Positions 24,295-33,367 of a DNA stretch of 64,000 bases are shown one piece after another. The position numbers and the translations under genes were made by a program. Under the pieces are notes generated by a model, which searched no databases, was not told where the DNA came from, and saw only the letters and a list, made by a program, of their open reading frames with translations. The stretch lies in NCBI GenBank assembly GCA_023262855.1, contig JALQYQ010000035.1, forward strand, positions 1-64,000, read 5' to 3'. Positions within the stretch are counted from its first letter, which is position 1. Every line of letters begins with the position of its first letter. Source of the DNA: Crocinitomicaceae bacterium. Lineage in GTDB: Bacteria > Bacteroidota > Bacteroidia > Flavobacteriales_D > Crocinitomicaceae.

Positions 24295-26871
24295 ATGAAA
24301 AAAATAATTACTACAACAATCTTAACAGCCTTAGCAAGCTCAAATTTATTTGCTCAAAATGTGGGTATTGGAACTAGTACACCTAGTGCTTCTTCAAAAT
24401 TGGAGATTTCTAGTACTAACTCAGGATTATTGATTCCTCGTGTTGCATTGACAGCATTAAATGCTGCAGGACCAATTACGGCACCTGCAACAAGTTTGTT
24501 GGTATACAATACAGCAACAGCTGGAGTTTCACCCAATAATGTTACGCCAGGATACTATTTTTGGACAGGTACAGCTTGGTCTCGATTGTTGAATTCAGCA
24601 AGTGCAGATTGGACACTATTAGGAAATGCTGGTACAGTTGCTGCTACAAATTTCATTGGAACAACTGATGCGGTAGATTTTGTTACACGCACAAATAATA
24701 CTGAAAGAATGCGAGTTTATTCTGGTGGTGGTATTTTGGTAACGAGTCCAAATTTTAATGCGAATGCAATGAGTCCAGCCGTTGATGTTCAAGGCGCTTG
24801 GCTTCGCCTTGGAGATGCGGCAGGAAATCAGACTTTTACTAATGGTATGGGTATTAAATTCCATGATTCTGGGGTGAATCATGCATCAATGCAGTATATT
24901 TCTTCTTCTAATTTTATCAACTTTGGAACTTCTGGCGGAAATGGAAATGCACTAGCATTAGATTTAGCTGCTACTCCTGCTTTAGCAATCGATTTGAGCA
25001 ACAGACGAATAGGAATTGGCACGAATGCACCTGCTGAGGCAATTCATGTTATTGGAAATGTTCGATCAAGCACTTTAGCTGGTGTCGGATCAAGACTTGT
25101 TGCTTCTGATGTGAATGGAACTTTGACAAATATTGCTACTGGTACAAATGGACAAGTTTTAACACTTGTTGCAGGTGTTCCTGCATGGGCAACTTCTGCC
25201 TCTACTGCTTGGAATTTAATAGGAAATGCTGGAACGAATACAGCAACGAATTTTATTGGAACAACAGACAACGTTGATTTTGCAACTAGAACCAATAATA
25301 TAGAAAGAATGCGTATTACAAGTGTAGGTAATGTAGGTATTGGTACAAGTACACCTGCTTATCGCTTAGACTTAGCTACTGGGACTTTTGCATTTGGGAA
25401 TAGCAACGTTAGAACGGAGACAAGAAATGATGCTGGTCTTCAAGGAAACGCGGGTGCTCAATCAGGTTTTTTTGAAACAAGTGCTCCAGTCAATTTTCCG
25501 GCAGGTGCAACAAGCTGGTGGCATTTGATAGATTCTCGTCATAGCAATAATGGGAACAATTACGCAATGCAAATTGCTGGTAGTTTCTTCGATCAAGACC
25601 TATGGTTCAGAAAAACAAATGGTTCAGCAACACAGGCTTGGACAAAGATACTAACCACATCAAATGGTTGGTCAACAACTGGGAATACTGGTACAAATGC
25701 ATCAACCAATTTTATTGGAACAATTGATGCCGTTGATTTTGTAACGAGAACGGGAAATGTCGAGCGTATGAGAGTTATGAACAACGGAAACGTTGGAATT
25801 GGAACCGCTGCTCCGAATTCAAAATTGGAAGTAGTGGGTAAAATTTATTCCACAGGTCCAGCTGCCGAATGTTCAGCCCAAGACAGAACATCAGGAACCC
25901 AATACACTATGTATGGTACAGGAGGACTGATGAAATTATGGAGAGCTGATTATGGAGACGTTATAAATATGACAAATACTGGTTTTGTTGGTATTGGTAA
26001 TGTTACTCCAGGTGTTAGATTGGATGTAAATGGTACAATAAGAGCAATGGATGTTTATGCTTCTGGAGGACAAAATTTGATAATTGGTGATGACACTTAT
26101 TTCAGTGATTTGGATGTGGCAAACAGACTTGGCTTAATAAGCACATCAAATGCAAATATTGGAGAATTAAAATTAGGTAATTCTGCTACGAATCCAGTTC
26201 TTTCGGGTAATCCTGGGTATTTGTACATCGATCAAGAAATACGCTTGCAAAATAACGCGAATGTTCTAAAAAGAGCCACAGCACCAATTATATGGACTGA
26301 TCAATTTGATAGTGGTTTAGGTGGTGTTTACAGCGGAAATAGTGAATCTGAAGAAGGTGGTTTTTGGGCAAATGGAAATTACGCAATGATTTTGAGCCCT
26401 GGTGATAATGACCTTTTAAAAATTGTCGATGAGGATTATTTAGACAACACTGGCTCTGCTTATGATAACAACGCAATGCGTGCAAGAATTGACGGTAATG
26501 GACAATATTTCCAAATTTCAGATGCACGATCAAAAACAAATATTCAACCTATTCAAAATAGTTTAGAGAAATTACTTGCGATTAATGGCTACACTTATGA
26601 ATTCACTTTACTGGATTCAGAAAAAGCAAAAGGACAGAAAGCAATGCTGACAACAGGAGTTTTAGCGCAAGAATTAGAAAAGGTTCTTCCAGAAGCAGTT
26701 AGCAATTATGAAGGAAATTATATGGTGAATTATGCAGCAATGACACCATTGTTAATTGAAGCTATACAAGAACAGCAAACTATGATAGATGCTCAAAAAC
26801 AATTGATTGATGAGCAAATGAAATTATTGCAAGAATTGAAAAAAGAAGTTGAAACTTTGAAACAAAAATAG
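24295..26871 (+). CDS. Fibre-like exported protein with C-terminal S74 chaperone domain
   Basis: From ATG 24295 the protein is 858 residues and has a signal peptide (to about residue 20, LFAQ). It is rich in tail-fibre style repeats (NVGIGTSTP, KLEIS). Three longer repeats of about 45 residues begin near residues 106, 303 and 458, each with the pattern GN(A/T)GT-TNFIGT-DxVDFxTRT-ERMR. The C-terminal part is a peptidase S74 / intramolecular chaperone domain: SDARSK gives the Ser-Lys pair (about S742 and K747), and a coiled coil ends the protein. In phage tailspikes this domain trimerises the fibre and cuts itself off. There is no T9SS domain, and no phage genes are nearby. The T9SS protein immediately upstream is a likely partner. 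Confidence 0.85.
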   Translation: MKKIITTTILTALASSNLFAQNVGIGTSTPSASSKLEISSTNSGLLIPRVALTALNAAGPITAPATSLLVYNTATAGVSPNNVTPGYYFWTGTAWSRLLNSASADWTLLGNAGTVAATNFIGTTDAVDFVTRTNNTERMRVYSGGGILVTSPNFNANAMSPAVDVQGAWLRLGDAAGNQTFTNGMGIKFHDSGVNHASMQYISSSNFINFGTSGGNGNALALDLAATPALAIDLSNRRIGIGTNAPAEAIHVIGNVRSSTLAGVGSRLVASDVNGTLTNIATGTNGQVLTLVAGVPAWATSASTAWNLIGNAGTNTATNFIGTTDNVDFATRTNNIERMRITSVGNVGIGTSTPAYRLDLATGTFAFGNSNVRTETRNDAGLQGNAGAQSGFFETSAPVNFPAGATSWWHLIDSRHSNNGNNYAMQIAGSFFDQDLWFRKTNGSATQAWTKILTTSNGWSTTGNTGTNASTNFIGTIDAVDFVTRTGNVERMRVMNNGNVGIGTAAPNSKLEVVGKIYSTGPAAECSAQDRTSGTQYTMYGTGGLMKLWRADYGDVINMTNTGFVGIGNVTPGVRLDVNGTIRAMDVYASGGQNLIIGDDTYFSDLDVANRLGLISTSNANIGELKLGNSATNPVLSGNPGYLYIDQEIRLQNNANVLKRATAPIIWTDQFDSGLGGVYSGNSESEEGGFWANGNYAMILSPGDNDLLKIVDEDYLDNTGSAYDNNAMRARIDGNGQYFQISDARSKTNIQPIQNSLEKLLAINGYTYEFTLLDSEKAKGQKAMLTTGVLAQELEKVLPEAVSNYEGNYMVNYAAMTPLLIEAIQEQQTMIDAQKQLIDEQMKLLQELKKEVETLKQK

Positions 26872-26886
26872 AATTTGTTTATTCAA

Positions 26887-26922
26887 GAAAAGGGAATGGT
26901 AGGAATACTGTTCCCTTTTTTT
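26887..26922 (+). terminator. Terminator after the fibre-like protein gene
   Basis: The arms aaaagggaa (about 26888-26896) and ttccctttt (26911-26919) flank a 14-base loop, followed by T. It lies 16 bases after the stop. Confidence 0.75.
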
Positions 26923-26928
26923 ATCACA

Positions 26929-26963
26929 AAAAAAACTCCTACTTATTGCTAAATAGGAGTTTA
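26929..26963 (-). terminator. Terminator after glyS
   Basis: The arms aaactccta (26933-26941) and taggagttt (26954-26962) form a 9-base stem. The A-run at 26927-26935 on the plus strand gives T on the minus strand. It lies 20 bases after the glyS stop. Confidence 0.8.
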
Positions 26964-26982
26964 AAATAGTTCTATAATTTGC

Positions 26983-28518
26983 TTATTGAAGCAATGAACG
27001 CATGTTCACTTTCTCGTCAATAATTTTGTACAGTTCTGTAATGTTCACGCGGATTTGCTCCATCGTATCGCGATCTCTAATTGTAACTGTGTTGTCTTCC
27101 ATTGTTTGATGATCAATCATAATACAATAAGGTGTCCCAATCGCATCCTGACGTCTATAGCGTTTACCTGGTGAATCTTTTTCATCATAGGTACAGTTGT
27201 AATCGAATTTCAATAAATTCAATACCTCTTGCGCTTTTTCTGGTAGACCATCTTTTTTCGTCAAAGGCATCACGGCAACTTTAATTGGAGCCAATGCTGG
27301 CGGTAAACTCAAAACTGAACGTTCTGAACCATCTTCTAACTTTTCGTTTTTGTAAGATGCGCTTAATACAGCCAAGAACATACGATCTAATCCTACCGAA
27401 GTCTCAACTACATATGGAACATAGTTTTGATTCAACTCTGGGTCAAAATATTGGAGTTTTTTACCAGAATATTGCTCGTGTTGTTTTAAATCGAAATCTG
27501 TACGCGAATGAATTCCTTCCAATTCCTTGAATCCCATTGGGAAATCAAATTCAATATCTGCAGCTGCATTGGCGTAATGTGCCAATTTGATATGGTCGTG
27601 AAAACGGTATAAATTATCGCCTAAACCTAATTTTTTATGCCAATTTGCACGTGTTTCTTTCCAGTATTCGTACCATTTCATTTCTTCTCCAGGGCGAACA
27701 AAGAACTGCATTTCCATTTGTTCAAACTCACGCATTCTGAATATAAACTGACGCGCAACAATTTCATTTCTAAAGGCCTTTCCAATTTGAGCAATTCCAA
27801 ATGGGATTTTCATACGACCAGATTTCTGAACGTTCAAGAAGTTGACAAAAATTCCTTGAGCTGTTTCTGGACGCAAATAAATCGTCGAAGCATCACCCGC
27901 AACAGAACCTAATTCAGTTGAAAACATCAAGTTGAATTGACGTACTTCAGTCCAGTTTTTAGAACCCGAAATCGGACATGCAATTTCCAAATCAACGATT
28001 AATTGATAAACGCCTTCCAAATCGTTGTTCTCCAAAGTTGTGCGCATTCTATCTTCAATCTCAGTGATTTTTTGAGCATTGCGCAATACATTTGGGTTGG
28101 TAGCACGGAATTGAGCCTCATCGAAACTATCGCCAAATTTTTTGAAGCCTTTTTCAACTTCTTTGTCGATTTTCTGACGAATTTTCTCAATGTGCTCTTC
28201 AATCAAAACATCCGCGCGGTAACGCTTTTTCGAATCTTTATTGTCAATCAATGGATCATTGAACGCATCAACGTGTCCTGAAGCTTTCCAAGTTGTTGGA
28301 TGCATGAAAATCGCTGAATCGATTCCAACAATGTTGTCATGCATTTGCACCATTGATTTCCACCAATAGGATTTAATATTGTTTTTAAGTTCAGAACCCA
28401 ATTGACCATAGTCATAAGTAGCTGCTAAACCGTCATAAATTTCTGAAGATGGGAATACAAAACCGTATTCTTTCGCATGGGAAATTACTTCCTTTAGTTT
28501 GTCCTCTTTTTGTTCCAT
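26983..28518 (-). CDS. glyS: Glycyl-tRNA synthetase, single-chain (alpha2) type
   Basis: This enzyme charges tRNA-Gly with glycine. The 511-residue protein is the eukaryote/archaea-like dimeric class II form, not the alpha/beta tetramer of Proteobacteria; this is the normal form in Bacteroidota. Visible signatures include SSEIYDGLAATYDYGQLG near the N-terminus (about 20-37), the class II motif 2 region (FRNEIVARQFIFRMREFEQME), the motif 3 region (VVETSVGLDRMFLAVL) and a C-terminal anticodon-binding domain. A terminator follows. The gene upstream on the strand, engB, is 87 bases away, so its own promoter is possible. Confidence 0.96.
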   Translation of the reverse strand: MEQKEDKLKEVISHAKEYGFVFPSSEIYDGLAATYDYGQLGSELKNNIKSYWWKSMVQMHDNIVGIDSAIFMHPTTWKASGHVDAFNDPLIDNKDSKKRYRADVLIEEHIEKIRQKIDKEVEKGFKKFGDSFDEAQFRATNPNVLRNAQKITEIEDRMRTTLENNDLEGVYQLIVDLEIACPISGSKNWTEVRQFNLMFSTELGSVAGDASTIYLRPETAQGIFVNFLNVQKSGRMKIPFGIAQIGKAFRNEIVARQFIFRMREFEQMEMQFFVRPGEEMKWYEYWKETRANWHKKLGLGDNLYRFHDHIKLAHYANAAADIEFDFPMGFKELEGIHSRTDFDLKQHEQYSGKKLQYFDPELNQNYVPYVVETSVGLDRMFLAVLSASYKNEKLEDGSERSVLSLPPALAPIKVAVMPLTKKDGLPEKAQEVLNLLKFDYNCTYDEKDSPGKRYRRQDAIGTPYCIMIDHQTMEDNTVTIRDRDTMEQIRVNITELYKIIDEKVNMRSLLQ

Positions 28519-28605
28519 GCCGTAAAGATAATTACAAGTTGTGAATTGTAAGATAATCGGAGCATCTTAAAACAAAGGTTCAGTGAAATTTAAACACGAA
28601 ATGTG

Positions 28606-29205
28606 TTATTTCATGCTATCCATGATTTGTTCAATGTAATTGAGGATTTTCTCCTTACCGAATGATGATTCACTTGAAGTAGTAAAAACGGGTGGGAGGG
28701 CATCCCAATATTTCAGCATTTCCTTTTTGTACTTCGCAAGATTTTTTTGCAAAGCTGTTGAGGAAAGTTTATCAATTTTTGTAAACACCATGGAGAACGG
28801 AATTTGTTTTTCTCCACACCAATTCATGAATTCTAAATCTATTTTCTGTGGCTCTAGTCGGCAATCCAAGAGCACAAAAACATTTAATAATTGTTGCCTT
28901 TTAGTCAAATATTCAGCAATGAATTTTTCCCATTTTTCACGTTGAACTTTTGATGCTTTTGCGTAACCGTAACCCGGTAAATCCACCAAAAACCATTCGT
29001 TATTAATTATGAAATGATTGATTAATTGCGTTTTTCCTGGGCGACCAGATGTTTTAGCCAAGTTTTTATTATTGACCAACATGTTTATCAAAGAAGATTT
29101 TCCAACGTTTGAACGACCTATGAATGCGAATTCTGCACGTTCATCGGTTGGACAAAGTTTGTAATCTGAGTTAGAAATAACGAAGGCTGCTTCTTTAATT
29201 TTCAT
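28606..29205 (-). CDS. engB: Ribosome-biogenesis GTPase EngB/YsxC
   Basis: This essential-type GTPase acts in assembly of the large ribosomal subunit. The 199-residue protein has the G1 loop GRSNVGKS (about 30-37), G3 DLPGYG, G4 (TKID) and a G5-like TSS segment near the C-terminus, all in the EngB order and at normal length. The start ATG 29205 follows the end of the 1337-residue secreted protein gene by 43 bases. The symbols yihA and ysxC are used for the same family. Confidence 0.95.
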   Translation of the reverse strand: MKIKEAAFVISNSDYKLCPTDERAEFAFIGRSNVGKSSLINMLVNNKNLAKTSGRPGKTQLINHFIINNEWFLVDLPGYGYAKASKVQREKWEKFIAEYLTKRQQLLNVFVLLDCRLEPQKIDLEFMNWCGEKQIPFSMVFTKIDKLSSTALQKNLAKYKKEMLKYWDALPPVFTTSSESSFGKEKILNYIEQIMDSMK

Positions 29206-29248
29206 CTGAATTTTTTTGCAAATATACGCAAGAATGGCGACTGAGGAT

Positions 29249-32200
29249 TTACATATTCTCTAGATCAACCGTTCTCATAGCGACAAACGATTTTATAATT
29301 CGTTCACCAATACCAGGAACATCCACATGAATGAGATAAACACCCGATGCAACTGGAATATTCTGGTTGTTGGTTAATGTCCAATCTTGGAAAGTCGATG
29401 GATTATCTTTTTTGTAGGTTTTAATCAGTTTTCCTTGCGAATTATAGATTTTGATGGTACAAATTTCAGGTAGATTGGTAATCTTAACACGGTTATCCAA
29501 TTTGTTGAATTCATATTCCGAATAGGCATTGTAAGGATTTGGAACAACGTTGATTAATTTCAAAGCATCTGCTAGCGCATCTCTGCTTGAAGTTTCAGTA
29601 TGAACAGCCTCCATATTCCATGAATACATCGGTTTTCCATTGTTAGCTCCTGTTGCATTAAAGTTCTTATACTCCTTGTTGACGCGCACTTTTATTGTTG
29701 CATCTGTTGAAAGCAATGTTTTTCCTTCATTCAATAAAGGATTAATCACCCACATTAAACTACCATAAACTTCTCGTTTTGCAGATGCGCTGTTTCCTTC
29801 CACGAGCAACATTTTTTGGTAAAGGTGGTTTCCACTTAAATCTTCCGCAACTTGAGGATTGTATTCAGGAAAATCGTAAGCATTACTGTAATTATTAATT
29901 GTTTTTGCTTTGGTACCAAAAATCCAAATAGAATGTCCTCCACCTAAAATTGGATCTCCTAAAGGTGAAGAAATTCGATCAGTTGGATTCCATATCATAT
30001 CTGCACCATTATCCGCCCCTAAAAATGAATTTTCACCAAAAGCTATATACAAACGTGCACCCGTTTCCAAATCGACAGCATACCCAGGAAACCAACCCAT
30101 TCCAGTTCCAGTTCCATCTTCATGACCATATTTGTTAACACTTGGGCTTTTACGCATCATTCCTGGTTTACAAGCGCCTACATTTAAATCCTCGTCACGA
30201 CCTAATTCAATAACTGGACATCTTGTCCATTTTGATTTATCGTTGGTTAAAACGATGTTTACACTTGGCAAAAATGATAGCATTGCATTTGTTCTCGCCG
30301 CACCAGGACTTGTTAAAGTGTAGTAAGCAATTGGCATGTAATCACATTGATATCCTACTAAACGGTGCGGTGCAATTCCACCATTTAGTAATTTATCAAA
30401 ACTATGTTCATCATCAACCCCAACTTCATCATCATAACAATAGCTTTGAAGATATCCATATTCATTACCTGCTAAGGGTTCTCCAACATTAGTTCCAGAA
30501 CGAATCCAATTGCTTGGAAAAAATGAACTGTTGTCTTTTACGAAGGTTAACCAATTTTTGGAGGAATCAGCAAAGTAAATTGAACTGCTTAATACAACAG
30601 ACTTTTGGTCGTATGTGACAAGGGCACCAGAATATTTATTTTGTTTTATTTGCACAGAAATTCCCCATTGAGGAATGATTTGTTCATTGTCACTAGCAAT
30701 TGTAAGTTCTGATTGAACCGAGTCTAATAATTCGCCACCTTCAGAAGAATAGCGGTAAATGGTCCAACTAGAGGTATCAGCACCATTTGAAACACTGCTT
30801 GTGTAGTCCCTAAATTTACATTCAAAATAACCATCTGCAACATTCAATGGATCAACAACTTTGATTTTGATTGGACCAAAATTTTGCGCGTACGTTACTT
30901 TATCCTGCTTACCATTCAGAATTATTTCCACTAAAGAATTACTTGTTAATTCTAAAGGATTATTTCCATTTCCATATCCGTCTAATCGTGTAATTTCTGG
31001 AGATTGACCATATTCCAAATAATGCAAGGTTCCATTTGATTCAGGCATTGGATTGTGAGGAATGACCTCTATTGGTCGAACTTCACCAACCGCTGCTTTG
31101 CGACTAGCCAAATACTTGCGTTTTTGACCATCGAGTGCAGATGGATCATTCGGATCATAGTTTTTATAGTTATTGTATCCGTATGCGACTGCTAAATAGT
31201 AATATCGTTTAAAGTTGATCAATTGGGTTGTTCCTTGCGCAAATAGATCATTTTTCACACTAAAACTGTGTTTGATTCCGTTGTCGCTTCCATTTACACG
31301 TTCAATTGGAATACTCGCTCCTAAATCATCATCAAATTCGAAATTGATAATTTGTGATACACCATCTTTGATGTCACACTGAGCCACCAAACGTGCTTTT
31401 TCAGCATTTCCAATATCCGATAATGAAACTTGGGCACTTGCGAGTTGGAAAATTTGGTAGCCTTGGAAGCGGTAATATTTATCTGCATTCGGATCACTCG
31501 AAACGATGAATGGATCATATTCAGAGTAGGCTTCTTTGTAATTATTGGAGCTCGGGGAATTGGATAAGGTTAAAATAATTTCATTTTCTAATTCTTGGGC
31601 AGCCAAATCTGGTGCATGAGGACCTTCTAAAACTTTGAAACAATTTTCGAAGAGTGCTTGCGCTTTATCATCTGCACGCTGCAACACTTCTACAGATGCA
31701 TATGGATCGCCGCCGTTTGAACGTGCCCAAACAACACCAACAGTAATGTTATTCACAGCTCCAGGTTTTAATATAAATGGCCCAGCAGATTCTACAAAAC
31801 GGCGATCATTCGGAGGATTATTTGATCCAACTTCTGTCCATGGTTGTTGTGGCAAACCACCAGTTCCCCAACCTAAAGGGTCTGTATCACCGGGAAACAT
31901 GAAATCACATGGCACATCTGGATTGGATTCTGGATCAGAGATATGGCCACTACCTCCATATGAAAATTGTGAGCCATCTTTCCAAAATCCTCTTAAGTAA
32001 TTATAGTAATCAGAAGCATTGATTGGATCTGTTTGATTTGGATTTGCACCATTTGTAGTATTTGAATAGTACAAAAAGCGACGCATTCCAAAACGCTCGT
32101 TATCAATGATTCCGTCACCGTATCCAATTCCATTTAAAGCTTGATTATAACCGATTCCAAATCCGTTGTCAATGCCGTCGTTATCTTGATATGGTCCTTC

Positions 32201-33262
32201 AAAGAAATCAACGCCAACTGCAGGAGGTGAAGTTCCGTAACCCTTGTATCCAGAATTGTCACTATCAACATTGTCACCGTTGTAATAGTAACCTAAACCT
32301 CTATTTACATCACAGCCAACATAATCATCATAGGGGTCACCAAGTGCTCCGTCCGTAAAAAAGCCAAAATACGTATTGTACAAGGTTTGTGTCCCTCGAT
32401 TGATTAATTCATAGTTGTAAAATGTCATGTTGTTGATTTCATCATTGGAAGCAAATGAAAACGCTTGAGCTCTAATTTCCATTCCAATTGCATCAGCGCC
32501 TGTTTCAGTATGAATGTTTCCTTTGTCATTCATAACCCACCAATAATTCAAATCTCCAAAAAGGGAAACACGTCGGTCAGTTTTACATTCTTTTGTGCGA
32601 TAAATGTCGTGCCAAGGAAAGTCTCCTTCTTGCCAATTGTAAATACCATCTTCGTTTCGGTCGTAAAATGGAGCTAAATAATAATCTTGACCCATCGAAA
32701 CATCACCGTGAGCAGGCCATTGTTTTACAATCGCAGGAACTTCATAATTTGGAAATAGTTCAGCTTGTGTATTCGTTCCGTTTTCTTGGTCTTCTATTCC
32801 GGCATCGTACCATGCGGCAAATTCACGAATCATATCTTGTGTTGTCACAAAGTGCTTATCGTATTTTGCACAATTTTCATAGGTCGTTTCGGCAATTACT
32901 TTCGACAAAGGACCTGTCCAATAATCTTGTCCTTCTCGGTAACGAAGCGCTGCTAATTTTAATTGATTGTTCACATCCGTTCCTCCTAACCAAAGCGCAG
33001 CAGTAAAAAGAGCCATGATTCCAGAGTTTTTCGGAACCTCGTATTGCGAATAATTTTGATTTGGTTTTTGCCAAAGGTTTCCTGCTGTATGTACGAGTAT
33101 ACGCACATTGTTTAATTCCATGTAAGTGGAAGTTGTAGGAGGTGTACATTGGGCAGCTTTCGTTGGTTTTTCCTTCACCAACACTTTACCAGCTCCTGCA
33201 TATGGTTGAGCCTGAACTATAAAGGTGCAAATACAGAAAAATACAACAAGTGCTGCTTTCAT
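29249..33262 (-). CDS. Very large secreted protein, probable T9SS cargo
   Basis: The 1337-residue protein has a signal peptide (to about residue 18, IVQAQ). It contains many Asp/Asn/Gly-rich loops that look like calcium sites (DRNEDGIYNWQEGD, DNVDSDNSG, DNDGIDNG), and its last 100 residues (VVPNPYNAYSEYE, a Gly/Lys-rich strand set, VASGVYLIHVDVPG) have the general form of a T9SS-type C-terminal domain, though diverged from the standard YPNP form. I recognise no enzyme family. Similar giant proteins occur widely in Bacteroidota without known function. It lies between an M28 peptidase gene and engB on the same strand. Confidence 0.75.
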   Translation of the reverse strand: MKAALVVFFCICTFIVQAQPYAGAGKVLVKEKPTKAAQCTPPTTSTYMELNNVRILVHTAGNLWQKPNQNYSQYEVPKNSGIMALFTAALWLGGTDVNNQLKLAALRYREGQDYWTGPLSKVIAETTYENCAKYDKHFVTTQDMIREFAAWYDAGIEDQENGTNTQAELFPNYEVPAIVKQWPAHGDVSMGQDYYLAPFYDRNEDGIYNWQEGDFPWHDIYRTKECKTDRRVSLFGDLNYWWVMNDKGNIHTETGADAIGMEIRAQAFSFASNDEINNMTFYNYELINRGTQTLYNTYFGFFTDGALGDPYDDYVGCDVNRGLGYYYNGDNVDSDNSGYKGYGTSPPAVGVDFFEGPYQDNDGIDNGFGIGYNQALNGIGYGDGIIDNERFGMRRFLYYSNTTNGANPNQTDPINASDYYNYLRGFWKDGSQFSYGGSGHISDPESNPDVPCDFMFPGDTDPLGWGTGGLPQQPWTEVGSNNPPNDRRFVESAGPFILKPGAVNNITVGVVWARSNGGDPYASVEVLQRADDKAQALFENCFKVLEGPHAPDLAAQELENEIILTLSNSPSSNNYKEAYSEYDPFIVSSDPNADKYYRFQGYQIFQLASAQVSLSDIGNAEKARLVAQCDIKDGVSQIINFEFDDDLGASIPIERVNGSDNGIKHSFSVKNDLFAQGTTQLINFKRYYYLAVAYGYNNYKNYDPNDPSALDGQKRKYLASRKAAVGEVRPIEVIPHNPMPESNGTLHYLEYGQSPEITRLDGYGNGNNPLELTSNSLVEIILNGKQDKVTYAQNFGPIKIKVVDPLNVADGYFECKFRDYTSSVSNGADTSSWTIYRYSSEGGELLDSVQSELTIASDNEQIIPQWGISVQIKQNKYSGALVTYDQKSVVLSSSIYFADSSKNWLTFVKDNSSFFPSNWIRSGTNVGEPLAGNEYGYLQSYCYDDEVGVDDEHSFDKLLNGGIAPHRLVGYQCDYMPIAYYTLTSPGAARTNAMLSFLPSVNIVLTNDKSKWTRCPVIELGRDEDLNVGACKPGMMRKSPSVNKYGHEDGTGTGMGWFPGYAVDLETGARLYIAFGENSFLGADNGADMIWNPTDRISSPLGDPILGGGHSIWIFGTKAKTINNYSNAYDFPEYNPQVAEDLSGNHLYQKMLLVEGNSASAKREVYGSLMWVINPLLNEGKTLLSTDATIKVRVNKEYKNFNATGANNGKPMYSWNMEAVHTETSSRDALADALKLINVVPNPYNAYSEYEFNKLDNRVKITNLPEICTIKIYNSQGKLIKTYKKDNPSTFQDWTLTNNQNIPVASGVYLIHVDVPGIGERIIKSFVAMRTVDLENM

Positions 33263-33367
33263 AAATTGTAGTTTAAGTGACCAAGATAATGATTATTGTA
33301 AATACAAGTTAGGCGTAATGAGTAAACTGTATTTTTTAAACGGTAAAGTGTATTGATTAAAAAAATA

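Noticed and set aside
24619-25784. Minus-strand frames with repeated similar sequences in the fibre gene
   Set aside because: They are mirror images of the repeated modules on the coding strand.
22620-26871. Prophage fragment, because of the tail-fibre-like protein
   Set aside because: The protein has a Sec signal peptide and a T9SS neighbour, and no capsid, portal, terminase or integrase gene is near.
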